A program made the position numbers and the translations under genes. A DNA stretch of 64,000 bases from Alphaproteobacteria bacterium casp-alpha6 (lineage in GTDB: Bacteria; Pseudomonadota; Alphaproteobacteria; Rhodobacterales; Rhodobacteraceae): contig LFER01000038.1 of the NCBI GenBank assembly GCA_001510135.1, positions 1 through 64,000 of the forward strand. Reading direction: 5' to 3'. The notes under the pieces were generated by a model that saw nothing but the letters and a program-made list of their open reading frames with translations, was not told where the DNA came from and made no database searches. Positions within the stretch are counted from its first letter, which is position 1; each line of letters opens with the position of its first letter. Shown here in pieces: positions 15,221 through 24,249 of this stretch.

Positions 15221-16431
15221 CCTGCATTGGGATTAGACACAGTAATTTGCGTCACATCACAGTTTCCGCTTGAAAAGGTTGACGCACAAGAAGTGAGATA
15301 CAAATTCCACATACGGCGAAAACGCTCATCAAATCCCAAGTCTGCCACCTGATCCCATTTTTCATTGAAATCCTGATACCAACGACGAAGGGTCAGCGAA
15401 TAACTTTGCCCAAACTCTATGGATTTTTGAAATTGCAGGCCCGCACGATCCACCTCAGAGCGCAAAGCTGAAGGACTTGGCAACATACCCCCCGGAAAAA
15501 TATATTTCTGTATAAAATCCACACCGCGCCGGTAAATATCCCAACGATCATCTCTCACCGTGATGATCTGTAAGGTCGCGCAACAGCCAGGCTTAAGGCA
15601 GTTGCGAAGCGTGTCAAAATATGTCGGCCAGTATTTTTCCCCGACCGCTTCAAACATTTCGATACTTGCAATCCCGTCATAGACCCCTTTTTCGTCACGG
15701 TAGTCTTGCAGCTTGAATGTCACTTTGTCCTGCAAACCCTTTTTTTCAATCCGTTCCCGAGCGAACGCCAGTTGTTCTTTGCTGAGTGTCAAACCCGTGA
15801 CAGATAATCCGCGTTCTGCCGCAGCGTATTCAGCAAATCCCCCCCATCCACAGCCAATCTCAAGCACATGATCACCCGCCTTGACACCCATCTGATCCAC
15901 CATAGAGGCGTATTTTGCTATTTGTGCTTTTTCCAGACTTTCTTGACCCGTTTCGAAAATGGCAGATGAATAGGTCATCGTGTCATCCAGCCAGAGTTTG
16001 TAAAACTCATTTCCAAGGTCATAATGATAACTGATGTTTTTTAGAGACTGCCGTTTGGAATTGCTTTGCAGCCAAAACCGCAATTTTTCAAACGCACGCA
16101 CCAGCGACATTCCTGGAAAGCTGTCATAGACTTCATTATTGTCTGCATGCGCAAAGTCCATGAAAGCCTGAAGATCAGGCGTATTCCACCCTCCATCAAG
16201 ATAGGCCTCACAAAACCCCAAATCACCCTCGCGGATCAGGCGACCAAAAATATCGTCATCTTTAACTTCAAGGATAGCAATAGGACCTGGATTTTTACCC
16301 TCAGCGCGAAAAATACGTCCATCCCGTAATGCAAAATCCACTCGGCCGTTATTCAAATGACTCAGTCCGTCAAAGACCTGGGCAAAGTATCTGGGCAAAT
16401 TTTTCTGCCCATTGGTCGAGGTCAAATGCAT
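15217..16431 (-). CDS. cfa: cyclopropane-fatty-acyl-phospholipid synthase
   Basis: A 404-aa SAM-dependent methyltransferase that adds a methylene group to unsaturated fatty acids in membrane phospholipids. The SAM motif I is EIGCGWGGFAEYA (about 190-202). 'TYSSAIFETGQESLEKAQ' and 'SIEMFEAVGEKYW' are CFA synthase signatures. GGGGA precedes the ATG. It lies nine bases after the photolyase gene and probably shares its transcript; such photolyase-cfa clusters are frequent in proteobacteria. The stop overlaps a small downstream ORF. Confidence 0.92.
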   Translation of the reverse strand: MHLTSTNGQKNLPRYFAQVFDGLSHLNNGRVDFALRDGRIFRAEGKNPGPIAILEVKDDDIFGRLIREGDLGFCEAYLDGGWNTPDLQAFMDFAHADNNEVYDSFPGMSLVRAFEKLRFWLQSNSKRQSLKNISYHYDLGNEFYKLWLDDTMTYSSAIFETGQESLEKAQIAKYASMVDQMGVKAGDHVLEIGCGWGGFAEYAAAERGLSVTGLTLSKEQLAFARERIEKKGLQDKVTFKLQDYRDEKGVYDGIASIEMFEAVGEKYWPTYFDTLRNCLKPGCCATLQIITVRDDRWDIYRRGVDFIQKYIFPGGMLPSPSALRSEVDRAGLQFQKSIEFGQSYSLTLRRWYQDFNEKWDQVADLGFDERFRRMWNLYLTSCASTFSSGNCDVTQITVSNPNAG

Positions 16432-16440
16432 ACTTATCCC

Positions 16441-17856
16441 CTAAAAGCTTCTGTTTTGATAAGCTTCAAGCGCACGGGCGCGCCCCAAGCTCATGTTTAC
16501 GATTGGTTCACCGTAGCCCATATTCGAACTTAAATTCCAGTGTTTCGGTATCGCTTTAAAGAAATTTTCTGCACTTGACGGTGGGGCGGCAGACAACTCT
16601 GCAATCCACCGGTGAATGTAGCTGCTTTTAGGATCAAATTTCAGCAGTTGGGTCTCGGCGTTAAATACCCTGAAATAGGGCGTTGCATCCGGACCGGAAC
16701 CCGACGACCATTGCCATCCCATGGCATTGCTTGCGGGATCCCAATCCACCAAACAGTCTTCAAACCACTTCTGACCTATTTTCCAGTGACACATGAGATG
16801 TTTCGTGAGATATGAGGCCACGATCATCCGGCCCCGATTGTGCATCCGCCCGGTAACATAGAGTTCGCGCATCGCGGCATCCACAAAAGGAACACCCGTG
16901 CGCCCCTGTTTCCATGCTACCACATGGGGATGCATCTCATCGGTATTCCAAGGGAAAGCATCCCAATCCCGTTTCCAGTTTTCGCTAAGAATGTGCGGTG
17001 TGTGATACATCAAGTGGTATGCAAATTCGCGCCACACAATTTCTTTGAGAAACGTCTCTGCCCCCGGCGCGCCTGCATAAAGTGCGCTCTGCCCCGCATG
17101 CCAACATTGAGCAGGACTGATTTCTCCGTAAGCGAGGTTTTCAGACAGACCGGAGGTTGCCGCAAGCGCCGGAATATCGCGCAACTCTTTATAATCGGCC
17201 ACGTCATTGTCTATGAAGGCCTGAAGGCGTTTTTGTGCCTCCTCTTCTCCAAGACAGATAAAGGGGCGCACGATGGCTGCTCCGCGGTTCATCGCGCGAC
17301 CCAATGTCCAAGCCTCCAGCGGGTCCGATTTCGGCCAAGCCTCAGGGCTTGCGATCCGCGCAGGAGCAGCCAGCGCCGCTTTGACATCCCTGCCCCGCAC
17401 AGATTTCCAAAAGGGCGTATAGACGCGGTAATAACTTCCTCCGCCGGTTGCGACAGTCCAAGGTTCAAACATCACCATGCCGGCAAAACTTTGAACCGTA
17501 ATCCCGCGGGCTGTGAGAGTTTCTTTGATTTTGCTGTCGCGCTCTCGTGTCTTTGGTTCATAGAGCCTGTTCCAGACAACCGAGGTTGCGGCGGTTTCTT
17601 GGATCACCTCTGTCAAAACGCTCTCAGCGTCGCCACGACGCAAGATCAATTTGCTGCTAAGTTTTTCAAACGAGCGTGCGAGATGTTCCAACCCCAAGCC
17701 CAAGCGCCATTTTGGCGCTGCCCCATAGGATTGAAACAGGTCATCCATAATGAACAATGGTATGATAGGCTGACCGCTTTGCACCGCATGTGTCAGGGCC
17801 ATATTATCGCTCAGGCGAAAATCCCGCCTTATCCAGTAAATGATCGGTGATTGCAA
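16441..17856 (-). CDS. phrB: deoxyribodipyrimidine photolyase (class I CPD type)
   Basis: A 471-aa light-driven DNA repair flavoenzyme that splits cyclobutane pyrimidine dimers. The Rossmann-like antenna domain begins 'IIYWIRRDFRLSDNMAL'. The FAD-binding half shows 'WREFAYHLMYH', 'PFVDAAMREL', 'TGRMHNRGRMIVASYL' and 'QWSSGSGPDATPYFRVFNP'-like text (here FNAE). The frame has no upstream ATG; the first codon is TTG at 17856, preceded by AAAGGG at a good distance, so TTG is the likely start. First gene of the photolyase-cfa unit. Confidence 0.93.
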   Translation of the reverse strand: MQSPIIYWIRRDFRLSDNMALTHAVQSGQPIIPLFIMDDLFQSYGAAPKWRLGLGLEHLARSFEKLSSKLILRRGDAESVLTEVIQETAATSVVWNRLYEPKTRERDSKIKETLTARGITVQSFAGMVMFEPWTVATGGGSYYRVYTPFWKSVRGRDVKAALAAPARIASPEAWPKSDPLEAWTLGRAMNRGAAIVRPFICLGEEEAQKRLQAFIDNDVADYKELRDIPALAATSGLSENLAYGEISPAQCWHAGQSALYAGAPGAETFLKEIVWREFAYHLMYHTPHILSENWKRDWDAFPWNTDEMHPHVVAWKQGRTGVPFVDAAMRELYVTGRMHNRGRMIVASYLTKHLMCHWKIGQKWFEDCLVDWDPASNAMGWQWSSGSGPDATPYFRVFNAETQLLKFDPKSSYIHRWIAELSAAPPSSAENFFKAIPKHWNLSSNMGYGEPIVNMSLGRARALEAYQNRSF

Positions 17857-17908
17857 AACGCGCCCTTTCGGTCTTTATCTTTTATACGAAGGCGCAAGGA
17901 AGATCGGA

Positions 17909-19135
17909 TTAAAGAATATCATCAAGAGCTTGGATCAATCGTGCGATATCATTTTCCGAGGTATAGTGAACAAAGCTCATTCGCAACACACCGACCTGCG
18001 CATCAAGCCCCATTGCTTCAATTGGCCGTTGCCCGTAAAAATTATCCCCCCCGACGGCGATCTGCCGCGCTGCAAGACGCTCGGAAATGTCTTGCGGCGG
18101 GATTTGCGTTGTTACAGATAAAGTCGGTGCACGTTCCTCTGCTACCCCTGGGCCGAGTAAACGCAGAGAATTTTTGTCTTTAATGTAGTCAAGAAGAGGC
18201 TGCATCAGCGCTTCTTCGCGTGATCTGAGCAATTTATGCACGGCCTTGCCTTTATCGAACAGCGGGACAGTGCTGTCTTTGAAGTGACGATCATAAAGCG
18301 CTTCAAAATAATCGACGATTCCGGCACAGGCTGCAACTTGCGCATGGTCGGGGCCAGCTGGCGTGAAGCGCTTATAAAGAGCGCCGGCATTAAAATGGTG
18401 CCCCTGATTGGGAAGCTTTTCACCCAACTCTCGCCGAATGACCATGATACCCTGATGGGGTCCGTACGTTTTATAGGTCGAGAAAAGGTAGATGTCCGCA
18501 CCCAGTTCATCCATATGCGGAATACCGTGGGGCGCATAGCTTACCCCATCCACACAGGTGTAGGCGCCCGCCTCTTTCGCAATTGCAACGATATCAGCGA
18601 CAGGATTTATATCTGCAATAATATTGGAACAATGCGGAAAACACACAAGACGAACTTTGTCATCGAGCAAATTTATCAGACCTTGGGGGTCAAGGCGGCC
18701 CGTCTCTTTGTCGATACCCCATTCACGTACATCAATTCCTGCCTCAGCCAGACGACGCCACGGGCCGGAATTTGCCTCATGATCCTGATTGGTCACTATA
18801 ATTGCTTCGCCCGGGCGCAGCATCTGACGGAATGCTTGCGATAAAACATACGTATTTTGGGTTGTGGAGGGCCCGAAACTAAGCTCCTCTTGCTCAATAC
18901 CCATCCAAGAGGACAACCGCTGACGCGCCTCATCCATTTCCTCTCCGCCCAATTTAGAGGGACGCGCAGGCCAATAGGGTTGCATTTTGCGTTCACGATA
19001 AAAACGGTGCAGCCTGTCTATGACTGCCCCACAGGCATAAGATCCGCCCGCATTTTCAAAAAATGCCATTTGACGCCCATCATCAGTTTCAAACGCTGGA
19101 AACTGAGCACGCACAAATTCAAAGTCGAAGGTCAT
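17909..19135 (-). CDS. class-V aminotransferase, cysteine-desulfurase-like
   Basis: A 408-aa PLP enzyme of the SufS/CsdA-like superfamily. The cofactor lysine lies in 'FSTYKTYGPHQG' (about residue 219) and 'ITNQDHEANSGPW'-type text near 118-130 holds the His/Asp contacts to PLP. Its start, 'FVRAQFPAFE', is typical of the subfamily annotated as cysteine-desulfurase-like protein (VC1184 type), whose substrate is unproven. No suf or isc genes are adjacent, so a role in bulk Fe-S assembly is unlikely. Confidence 0.8.
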   Translation of the reverse strand: MTFDFEFVRAQFPAFETDDGRQMAFFENAGGSYACGAVIDRLHRFYRERKMQPYWPARPSKLGGEEMDEARQRLSSWMGIEQEELSFGPSTTQNTYVLSQAFRQMLRPGEAIIVTNQDHEANSGPWRRLAEAGIDVREWGIDKETGRLDPQGLINLLDDKVRLVCFPHCSNIIADINPVADIVAIAKEAGAYTCVDGVSYAPHGIPHMDELGADIYLFSTYKTYGPHQGIMVIRRELGEKLPNQGHHFNAGALYKRFTPAGPDHAQVAACAGIVDYFEALYDRHFKDSTVPLFDKGKAVHKLLRSREEALMQPLLDYIKDKNSLRLLGPGVAEERAPTLSVTTQIPPQDISERLAARQIAVGGDNFYGQRPIEAMGLDAQVGVLRMSFVHYTSENDIARLIQALDDIL

Positions 19136-19492
19136 TGACCCTCCTTTTCAAGAAATGTCCCACTCCCATTAAAGGAATAACTTGATAGTTGGAAAATACA
19201 TTTATGGCAATTATTATATTCTAAAGTTTATAATTATATCTATAGTGTCTCTTTTTGATCTTAAAGAGTATTTTAAGGAAACTCACAATATTTTTCCAAA
19301 TTACTTTGAATGACGGGTGTTCAGCTTAGAGATGGCTGTAGACCGCGTAATCTGCGCGCTCAAAAAGCCGAATAATTTTTCGCCCGAAGGGAAATTGGAT
19401 TCTTAAACAATCCAAATAAACGCGCGGTTTTTGGGAGACCTGCTACAAGCAGTATTCCTTAAATGAAGCACATAAAATGTAAGGGAGAAACA

Positions 19493-19528
19493 ATGGTAAC
19501 GCACAACATTACGGGATCGGGTGTCTGA
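19493..19528 (+). CDS. 11-codon leader ORF upstream of the BCCT transporter
   Basis: ATG at 19493 with AAGGGAG five bases before it, encoding MVTHNITGSGV then TGA. The ribosome site is as strong as that of the transporter itself. It could be a translated leader peptide controlling the downstream gene, or the remnant of a lost gene. Confidence 0.35.
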   Translation: MVTHNITGSGV

Positions 19529-19536
19529 CAGGGATC

Positions 19537-19602
19537 ATGACCCAGTCTAAGGGCCAGTCTGCATTGCTAAGCGCAGACAAAATTCTTTCGTTTAATCGTT
19601 AA
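19537..19602 (+). CDS. 21-codon leader ORF upstream of the BCCT transporter
   Basis: ATG at 19537, nine bases after the preceding short ORF, with AGGGA before it. It encodes a 21-residue peptide starting MTQSKGQSALLSADK. Two consecutive short ORFs with ribosome sites are suggestive of a leader region; there is no codon-bias evidence either way. Confidence 0.3.
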   Translation: MTQSKGQSALLSADKILSFNR

Positions 19603-19686
19603 AAACGAACGCCATTGCCGCCGAAAACAGCGGTACTGGCAGCAGGTTGCAATTTACTGACAGGAAAAAACCTTAGGAGGTTAAAT

Positions 19687-21363
19687 ATGTCAATCAAACT
19701 ACCGATCACAGATCTTCCGATTGAAACGGACAGTTCTGGATTTTACGCAGGCTTCAATAAAATTGTCGCCCTTGGGTCCAAAATCCTTATCGGGCTTTTG
19801 ATCCTTTGGGCGGCAGTCTTTCCTGATGCCGCTGGAAATGTTCTTAAAAGCGTCCGCAGCACAATCGACGCCAATACGGGTGCATGGTATATGTACGTTA
19901 TGGCATTTTATATTGTCGTTTGCCTTGCTTTGGCGCTTTGGCCATCGACGGGCAAACTGAAACTCGGCACTGACAATGAAAAGCCAGAATTTTCGAATTT
20001 TTCATGGTTTTCGATGATGTTTGGTGCAGGCATCGGCATTGGGATGTTGACCTATGCAACGGCTGAGCCGCTTTATCATTTTGGAACCAATCCTGACGTT
20101 ATTCAGGGACTTGCCGAAGGCTCGGCCGCCGACAATGTCCGTCCCGCATATAAGTGGTCTTTCCTCCATTGGGGCTTCTCTGCTTGGGCGTGTTACGCGA
20201 TCGTTGGTCTGGCGCTTGGTTTTTTCAGCTACTCGCGCGGGCTTCCGCTGACCATCCGATCTGGTTTGACACCTCTTTTTGGAAACGCTCTTTCTGGTAC
20301 GCTTGGCCATGTAATCGATATCGTTTCTGTGATTGCAACGATCCTTGGGGTTGCAGTGACAATCGGATATGGCGTCTCTCAGTTTGCCTCCGGTGTTTTT
20401 AATATCACGGGAGCGGATTGGATGATGAACAGTGAAGGATCGCCAACGACATTTGCGATGATCCTCGCATTGTTGATTGTGATGTTTACCTCAACCTTGT
20501 CTGCGCTTTCCGGCGTTGGCAAAGGCATTAAATGGCTGTCTAACATCAATATGGGGCTGTCATTTTTCCTCTTGGCCTTTTTCATCCTGTTCGGCTCTAC
20601 AATGTTTGCGCTTTCGAGCCTGTTTGTCGGATTGTGGGATTATATTATTAATCTGCCTGCCATGTCTTTGACTGTATGGCGGCCAGATGGCAATCCTGAG
20701 AGCATTGAAAGCCAACTCGCCGGTTGGCAGGGGGGCTGGACAATTTTTTACTGGGCATGGTGGATTGCCTTTGCACCCTTCGTCGGTCCGTTCTTGGCGC
20801 GGATTTCACGCGGCAGGTCATTTCGTGAATATGTCTTGGGGGCTATGATTGTTCCATCGATCATGTGCTTTGTCTGGTTTACCGTTGTCGGTGGAACGGC
20901 AATAGACCTGACACTCAATGGAGACGCGGGCGATGCAATTACAAGCGTCGGCATCTCTTCACAGCTCTTTGCCATGATCAACCACATGCTGTCACCTGCT
21001 CTTGCAACAGTGATGTCCTTAATAATTGTGGTACTTTTGCTTACTTATTTGGTAACGTCCGCTGACTCTGCCGTGTTAATCATAAACACCATCGCCGCTG
21101 GCGGGGACGCAAGCCAAAAGCCAAAGGTCCACATCATCGTTTGGGGTTTGGCATTGACACTTGTGATCGGAACTTTGCTGGTTGCCGGCGGATTGGGCGC
21201 CATTAACACTGCGATGATTATTGGTGCACTGCCGTTTTCTATTGTGATGGCCTTGATGGGCATTTCTTTATTCAAAGCAGTGATCCGCGACGGCATGCGC
21301 AAGCGTATGGGCGTTCAAGGCGCGCCGGCTGAGTTACTACCGCCGTTTCTCACTGAAAAATGA
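19687..21363 (+). CDS. BCCT-family transporter (betaine/choline/DMSP type)
   Basis: A 558-aa inner-membrane transporter with about 12 hydrophobic segments. The start at 19687 follows a perfect TAGGAGG; the frame opens earlier at 19615 without a ribosome site. The BCCT signature is clear: 'GAGIGIGMLTYATAEPLYHF' (about 115-135) and the aromatic box 'WTIFYWAWWIAFAPFVGPFL' near TM8, used to bind quaternary ammonium or sulfonium groups. It lies convergent to and next to the acuI-dmdA operon, so DMSP uptake is the likely job; glycine betaine is the main alternative. Confidence 0.9.
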   Translation: MSIKLPITDLPIETDSSGFYAGFNKIVALGSKILIGLLILWAAVFPDAAGNVLKSVRSTIDANTGAWYMYVMAFYIVVCLALALWPSTGKLKLGTDNEKPEFSNFSWFSMMFGAGIGIGMLTYATAEPLYHFGTNPDVIQGLAEGSAADNVRPAYKWSFLHWGFSAWACYAIVGLALGFFSYSRGLPLTIRSGLTPLFGNALSGTLGHVIDIVSVIATILGVAVTIGYGVSQFASGVFNITGADWMMNSEGSPTTFAMILALLIVMFTSTLSALSGVGKGIKWLSNINMGLSFFLLAFFILFGSTMFALSSLFVGLWDYIINLPAMSLTVWRPDGNPESIESQLAGWQGGWTIFYWAWWIAFAPFVGPFLARISRGRSFREYVLGAMIVPSIMCFVWFTVVGGTAIDLTLNGDAGDAITSVGISSQLFAMINHMLSPALATVMSLIIVVLLLTYLVTSADSAVLIINTIAAGGDASQKPKVHIIVWGLALTLVIGTLLVAGGLGAINTAMIIGALPFSIVMALMGISLFKAVIRDGMRKRMGVQGAPAELLPPFLTEK

Positions 21364-21366
21364 AAA

Positions 21367-21400
21367 GCCCCCTTCTGGTTTCTCAGAGGGGGGCTTTTTT
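21367..21400 (+). terminator. rho-independent terminator of the BCCT gene
   Basis: AGCCCCCTTCTG and a complementary CAGAGGGGGGCT arm are followed by a T-run; an A-run precedes the stem, so it can serve the leftward acuI operon as well. Confidence 0.85.
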
Positions 21401-21442
21401 AAATGATAGCGCCTGCGGGCCGGCCTGATCCTGTTAACTAGA

Positions 21443-22432
21443 TCAGGGGGCAATCTCAACAACAACGCGCCCTTGAACCTGACCTTTCAGAATATCTTTG
21501 CCAAGTTGTGGCAGGTCTTCCAACTTTGTGGACTGGATCATGTTTTCCAAAGTGTCCAGCGGCAGATCCCGCGCAATCCGATCCCAAGCACGCACCCTGT
21601 TTTCGTAAGGCTGCATAACGCTGTCAATGCCAAGGAGGTTCACACCGCGCAAGAGAAAGGGGACTACGGTTGCTGGTAATGCAGCCCCGCCAGCAAGCCC
21701 TACGGCAGCGACGGACGCCCCATATTTCATTTGTCCCAAGACCCTTGCAAGCATTTCGCCCCCGACGGCATCCACACATCCTGCCCATGTTTCTTTTTCC
21801 AAAGGACGTTTTGTCGTTTCATTAATCTCTTCTCGCGCGACAATTTCGCTCGCTCCGAGACGTTTGAGATAATCTGCCGTTTCTGGGCGCCCTGTAACCG
21901 CCGCCACTTCATAGCCAAGATTGGCCAAGATCCCCACCGCGATAGATCCCACGCCCCCAGAGGCGCCGGTCACAAGTACTGGTCCATTATCCTTGAGCAT
22001 CCCATGATCTTCGAGCGCCATAATCCCCAACATTGCCGCAACACCTGCAGTTCCCACGGCCATGGCCTGACGACTGGTCAATCCAGAGGGTAAGGGCACA
22101 AGATAGTCTGCCTTCACACGCGCTTTCTGAGAAAAGCCACCCCAACATGTTTCACCGACCCGCCAACCGGTCAGAACCACTTTGTCACCGGCTTTGTAAC
22201 GCGCATCGTCCGACGTTTCGACAGTCCCCGCAAAGTCGATACCCGGAACGTGGGGATAGGTGCGCACCAACCCGCCACCAGATCCAAGACACAGACCATC
22301 TTTGTAATTCACTGTGGAATATTCCACGGCAACCAAAACCTCCCCTTCGGGAAGTTGGTCTTCACTAATCTGTTGAAGAGCAGCTGAGGTTTTTCCCTCC
22401 TCGTCTTTTTCCACAACCATTGCGGTGAACAT
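21443..22432 (-). CDS. acuI: acryloyl-CoA reductase (NADPH), AcuI/YhdH family
   Basis: A 329-aa zinc-free medium-chain dehydrogenase. It reduces acryloyl-CoA to propionyl-CoA, which detoxifies the product of DMSP cleavage. 'STVNYKDGL', 'PGIDFAGTVE', 'GWGVGE'-like 'GWRVGETCWGG' and the NADPH loop 'VTGASGGVGSIAV' are family signatures. The ATG at 22432 has AAAGG nine bases before it and lies 13 bases after dmdA, so the longer frame to 22507 is rejected. Last gene of the DUF2182-DUF1326-dmdA-acuI operon. The same gene pair is known in Ruegeria. Confidence 0.92.
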   Translation of the reverse strand: MFTAMVVEKDEEGKTSAALQQISEDQLPEGEVLVAVEYSTVNYKDGLCLGSGGGLVRTYPHVPGIDFAGTVETSDDARYKAGDKVVLTGWRVGETCWGGFSQKARVKADYLVPLPSGLTSRQAMAVGTAGVAAMLGIMALEDHGMLKDNGPVLVTGASGGVGSIAVGILANLGYEVAAVTGRPETADYLKRLGASEIVAREEINETTKRPLEKETWAGCVDAVGGEMLARVLGQMKYGASVAAVGLAGGAALPATVVPFLLRGVNLLGIDSVMQPYENRVRAWDRIARDLPLDTLENMIQSTKLEDLPQLGKDILKGQVQGRVVVEIAP

Positions 22433-22445
22433 GCTATTACCTTTC

Positions 22446-23546
22446 TTAAATCCAGAATTTCTCTTGAACGGTAGCCCCGCGCACACCGTTTTGTGTGAGA
22501 ACCTCAAGCCGCGTGCCCGGTTCCCAAGCCTTTTTATCTATCATGCCGATCGCCACATTTGTGGCAAAATCCGGCGACCACGTCGCAGAGGCTATCAGGC
22601 CGACGCTTTGACCTTCCGATAAGACCTCCCAGCCCGTGCCATTATGGGGAAGATCGCCCTCTCCATCAATCGCTACGGGGCGGATGATCCTTGGTGGGCC
22701 ATCCTTTTTCTGCTGCTCGATGACGGCTTTGCCGATATAGTCAAAGGGTGAGTTGCAGTATTTCGCGAGCCCTGCTTCAACGGGTGTGTTGTCTTGGCGC
22801 ATGTCAGACCCGTAGCTTAGCAATCCCCCTTCGATGCGCTCAATAAGGTTCGGACACCCCACGCGCAAATTCAGATCTTCGCCAAGCTCCAAAAGACGGT
22901 TAAACAGCGGCATGCCATACGCTCCACCGTCGACGTAGATTTCAAAACCTCCCTGTTTGGACCACCCAGAGCGTGCGACCACGAATTCGGTGTCCATGAA
23001 GGCAAGGCGTTTATACCGGAAAAATTTTATATCACGCACCTCTGGGCCGAAGAGGCGCTCCATAAGGTCATCAGATTTAGGGCCCTGAACCGCCAAAGGA
23101 GAGACATCTGGTTCCTCAATCTGCACATCCAAACCTTGCCCGACAGCCAGACCAAGAACCCATTGCAACAAATCTCCGTCCGCAAGAGACAGCCAATAAT
23201 GGTCCTGTGCAATTTTAATCGCCACTGGATCGTTCAGCATCCCACCGTTTTGGTCACAAACCGGCATATAATAACATTGATCAGGGGCCATTTTATCCAT
23301 GTCACGCGGGCTGATCAGACGCATCAGCTTCAGAGCATCGGGCCCTTTGATGCTCACCTGACGTTCGACCGCAACGTCCCAGATTTGCACATGGTCTTTG
23401 AGATGGCGGTAATCGGCCTCATAGCTTTCAAAATAGCTGGCGAGAAGCATGTGGTTGTAAACGGTATAGGCTTTGGCTCCCGCCGCAGCAACACCTTCGC
23501 TAAAGGGCGTACCACGCACCCTGCGCGATGGAACGATACCGGCCAT
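22446..23546 (-). CDS. dmdA: dimethylsulfoniopropionate demethylase
   Basis: A 366-aa tetrahydrofolate-dependent enzyme of the glycine-cleavage T-protein (GcvT) fold. It transfers a methyl from DMSP to THF, giving methylmercaptopropionate. The N-terminus 'PSRRVRGTPFSEGV' and the stretches 'YTVYNHML', 'ISPRDMDKMAPDQCYYMP', 'LSLADGDLLQW' and 'VARSGWSKQGGFEIYVDG' match the DmdA of Ruegeria as I remember it, rather than generic GcvT. The ATG at 23546 follows the DUF1326 stop with one base between (TAATATG). A longer frame to 23618 would overlap that gene. The tight coupling says the four genes are one transcript. Confidence 0.93.
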   Translation of the reverse strand: MAGIVPSRRVRGTPFSEGVAAAGAKAYTVYNHMLLASYFESYEADYRHLKDHVQIWDVAVERQVSIKGPDALKLMRLISPRDMDKMAPDQCYYMPVCDQNGGMLNDPVAIKIAQDHYWLSLADGDLLQWVLGLAVGQGLDVQIEEPDVSPLAVQGPKSDDLMERLFGPEVRDIKFFRYKRLAFMDTEFVVARSGWSKQGGFEIYVDGGAYGMPLFNRLLELGEDLNLRVGCPNLIERIEGGLLSYGSDMRQDNTPVEAGLAKYCNSPFDYIGKAVIEQQKKDGPPRIIRPVAIDGEGDLPHNGTGWEVLSEGQSVGLIASATWSPDFATNVAIGMIDKKAWEPGTRLEVLTQNGVRGATVQEKFWI

Positions 23547-23547
23547 A

Positions 23548-24246
23548 TTAGCGTGGACCGCGCCAATGAATGGGACAAATTTCGGCCGACTTGCCTTCAA
23601 AATCCCATACGCGACCATAATCGCGGACCTTTGATTTCAAACCTTTTGCGGTAATGATATCAGGACCCATCCAATATTTGCTGTTGGTCACCATCACCGG
23701 ATGATCAGGGCTGGCCCCTTGCAGCATCTCAATTTCTCCGGAAATTTTGCGCCCGATATTGATCGAGCGGCGTGCTCCATCACGAATGATTTCCACCTTT
23801 TCGCGCTGAGCGCCGATGATTTCGGACACCAGCATCGTGAACAGACCAGTTGTACCTCCTGCCTGACCGCTGAAGATCTGCAAAATCCCGTGATAGGCGC
23901 GTTCACTCGCCCGTTCATCCACATAGGCCGCAACTTTCCAGTTACCCTCACCCATACGCCCGGGGATATCAACCAATAGACCGACGTTTAAGCCGGACAG
24001 GCTTTCTCCCTCATAATGCCCCTCATCAATGGCAATCGCCATCCAAGCATGGCAGTATCCCTCGGTCGGAGGATATTCACCAAGAGACACCACACAGGGG
24101 CAAAACACTGTGCAGGAGCAGTTTAAAAAAAGCTCTCCCTTGATTTCCCAATTCGTCGGATCAAGGCGTTTCTTTTTACTGTTCGCCATCCGATTATCGA
24201 TCCGAGCTTTCGCTGGAATTGCTTTTGACGTGAAATGTTTCGCCAT
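23548..24246 (-). CDS. DUF1326 domain protein
   Basis: A 232-aa protein with the DUF1326 core: 'WEIKGELFLNCSCTVFCPC' (about 33-51), a CSC...CPC cysteine cluster likely to bind metal, followed by 'GYCHAWMAIAIDEGHYEG'. Function is not established. DUF1326 genes are commonly found beside DUF2182 membrane proteins, as here, where the stop of that gene is three bases upstream. Being first in line before dmdA makes it part of the same mRNA. The cysteines suggest handling of a metal or thiol; this is inference. Confidence 0.88.
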   Translation of the reverse strand: MAKHFTSKAIPAKARIDNRMANSKKKRLDPTNWEIKGELFLNCSCTVFCPCVVSLGEYPPTEGYCHAWMAIAIDEGHYEGESLSGLNVGLLVDIPGRMGEGNWKVAAYVDERASERAYHGILQIFSGQAGGTTGLFTMLVSEIIGAQREKVEIIRDGARRSINIGRKISGEIEMLQGASPDHPVMVTNSKYWMGPDIITAKGLKSKVRDYGRVWDFEGKSAEICPIHWRGPR

Positions 24247-24249
24247 GTT

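Larger units (their letters stand above)
19136..19686. promoter_or_regulatory. AT-rich intergenic region and leader of the BCCT transporter
   Basis: About 550 bp between divergently transcribed genes. The first half is AT-rich and gene-free, and should hold both promoters. The second half carries two very short ORFs with ribosome sites (19493-19528 and 19537-19602) before the transporter. No inverted-repeat operator stood out. Confidence 0.5.

Noticed and set aside
16840-17850. 336-codon open frame on the plus strand
   Set aside because: It lies fully opposite the photolyase gene, has no ribosome site or family character, and is explained by codon use on the coding strand.
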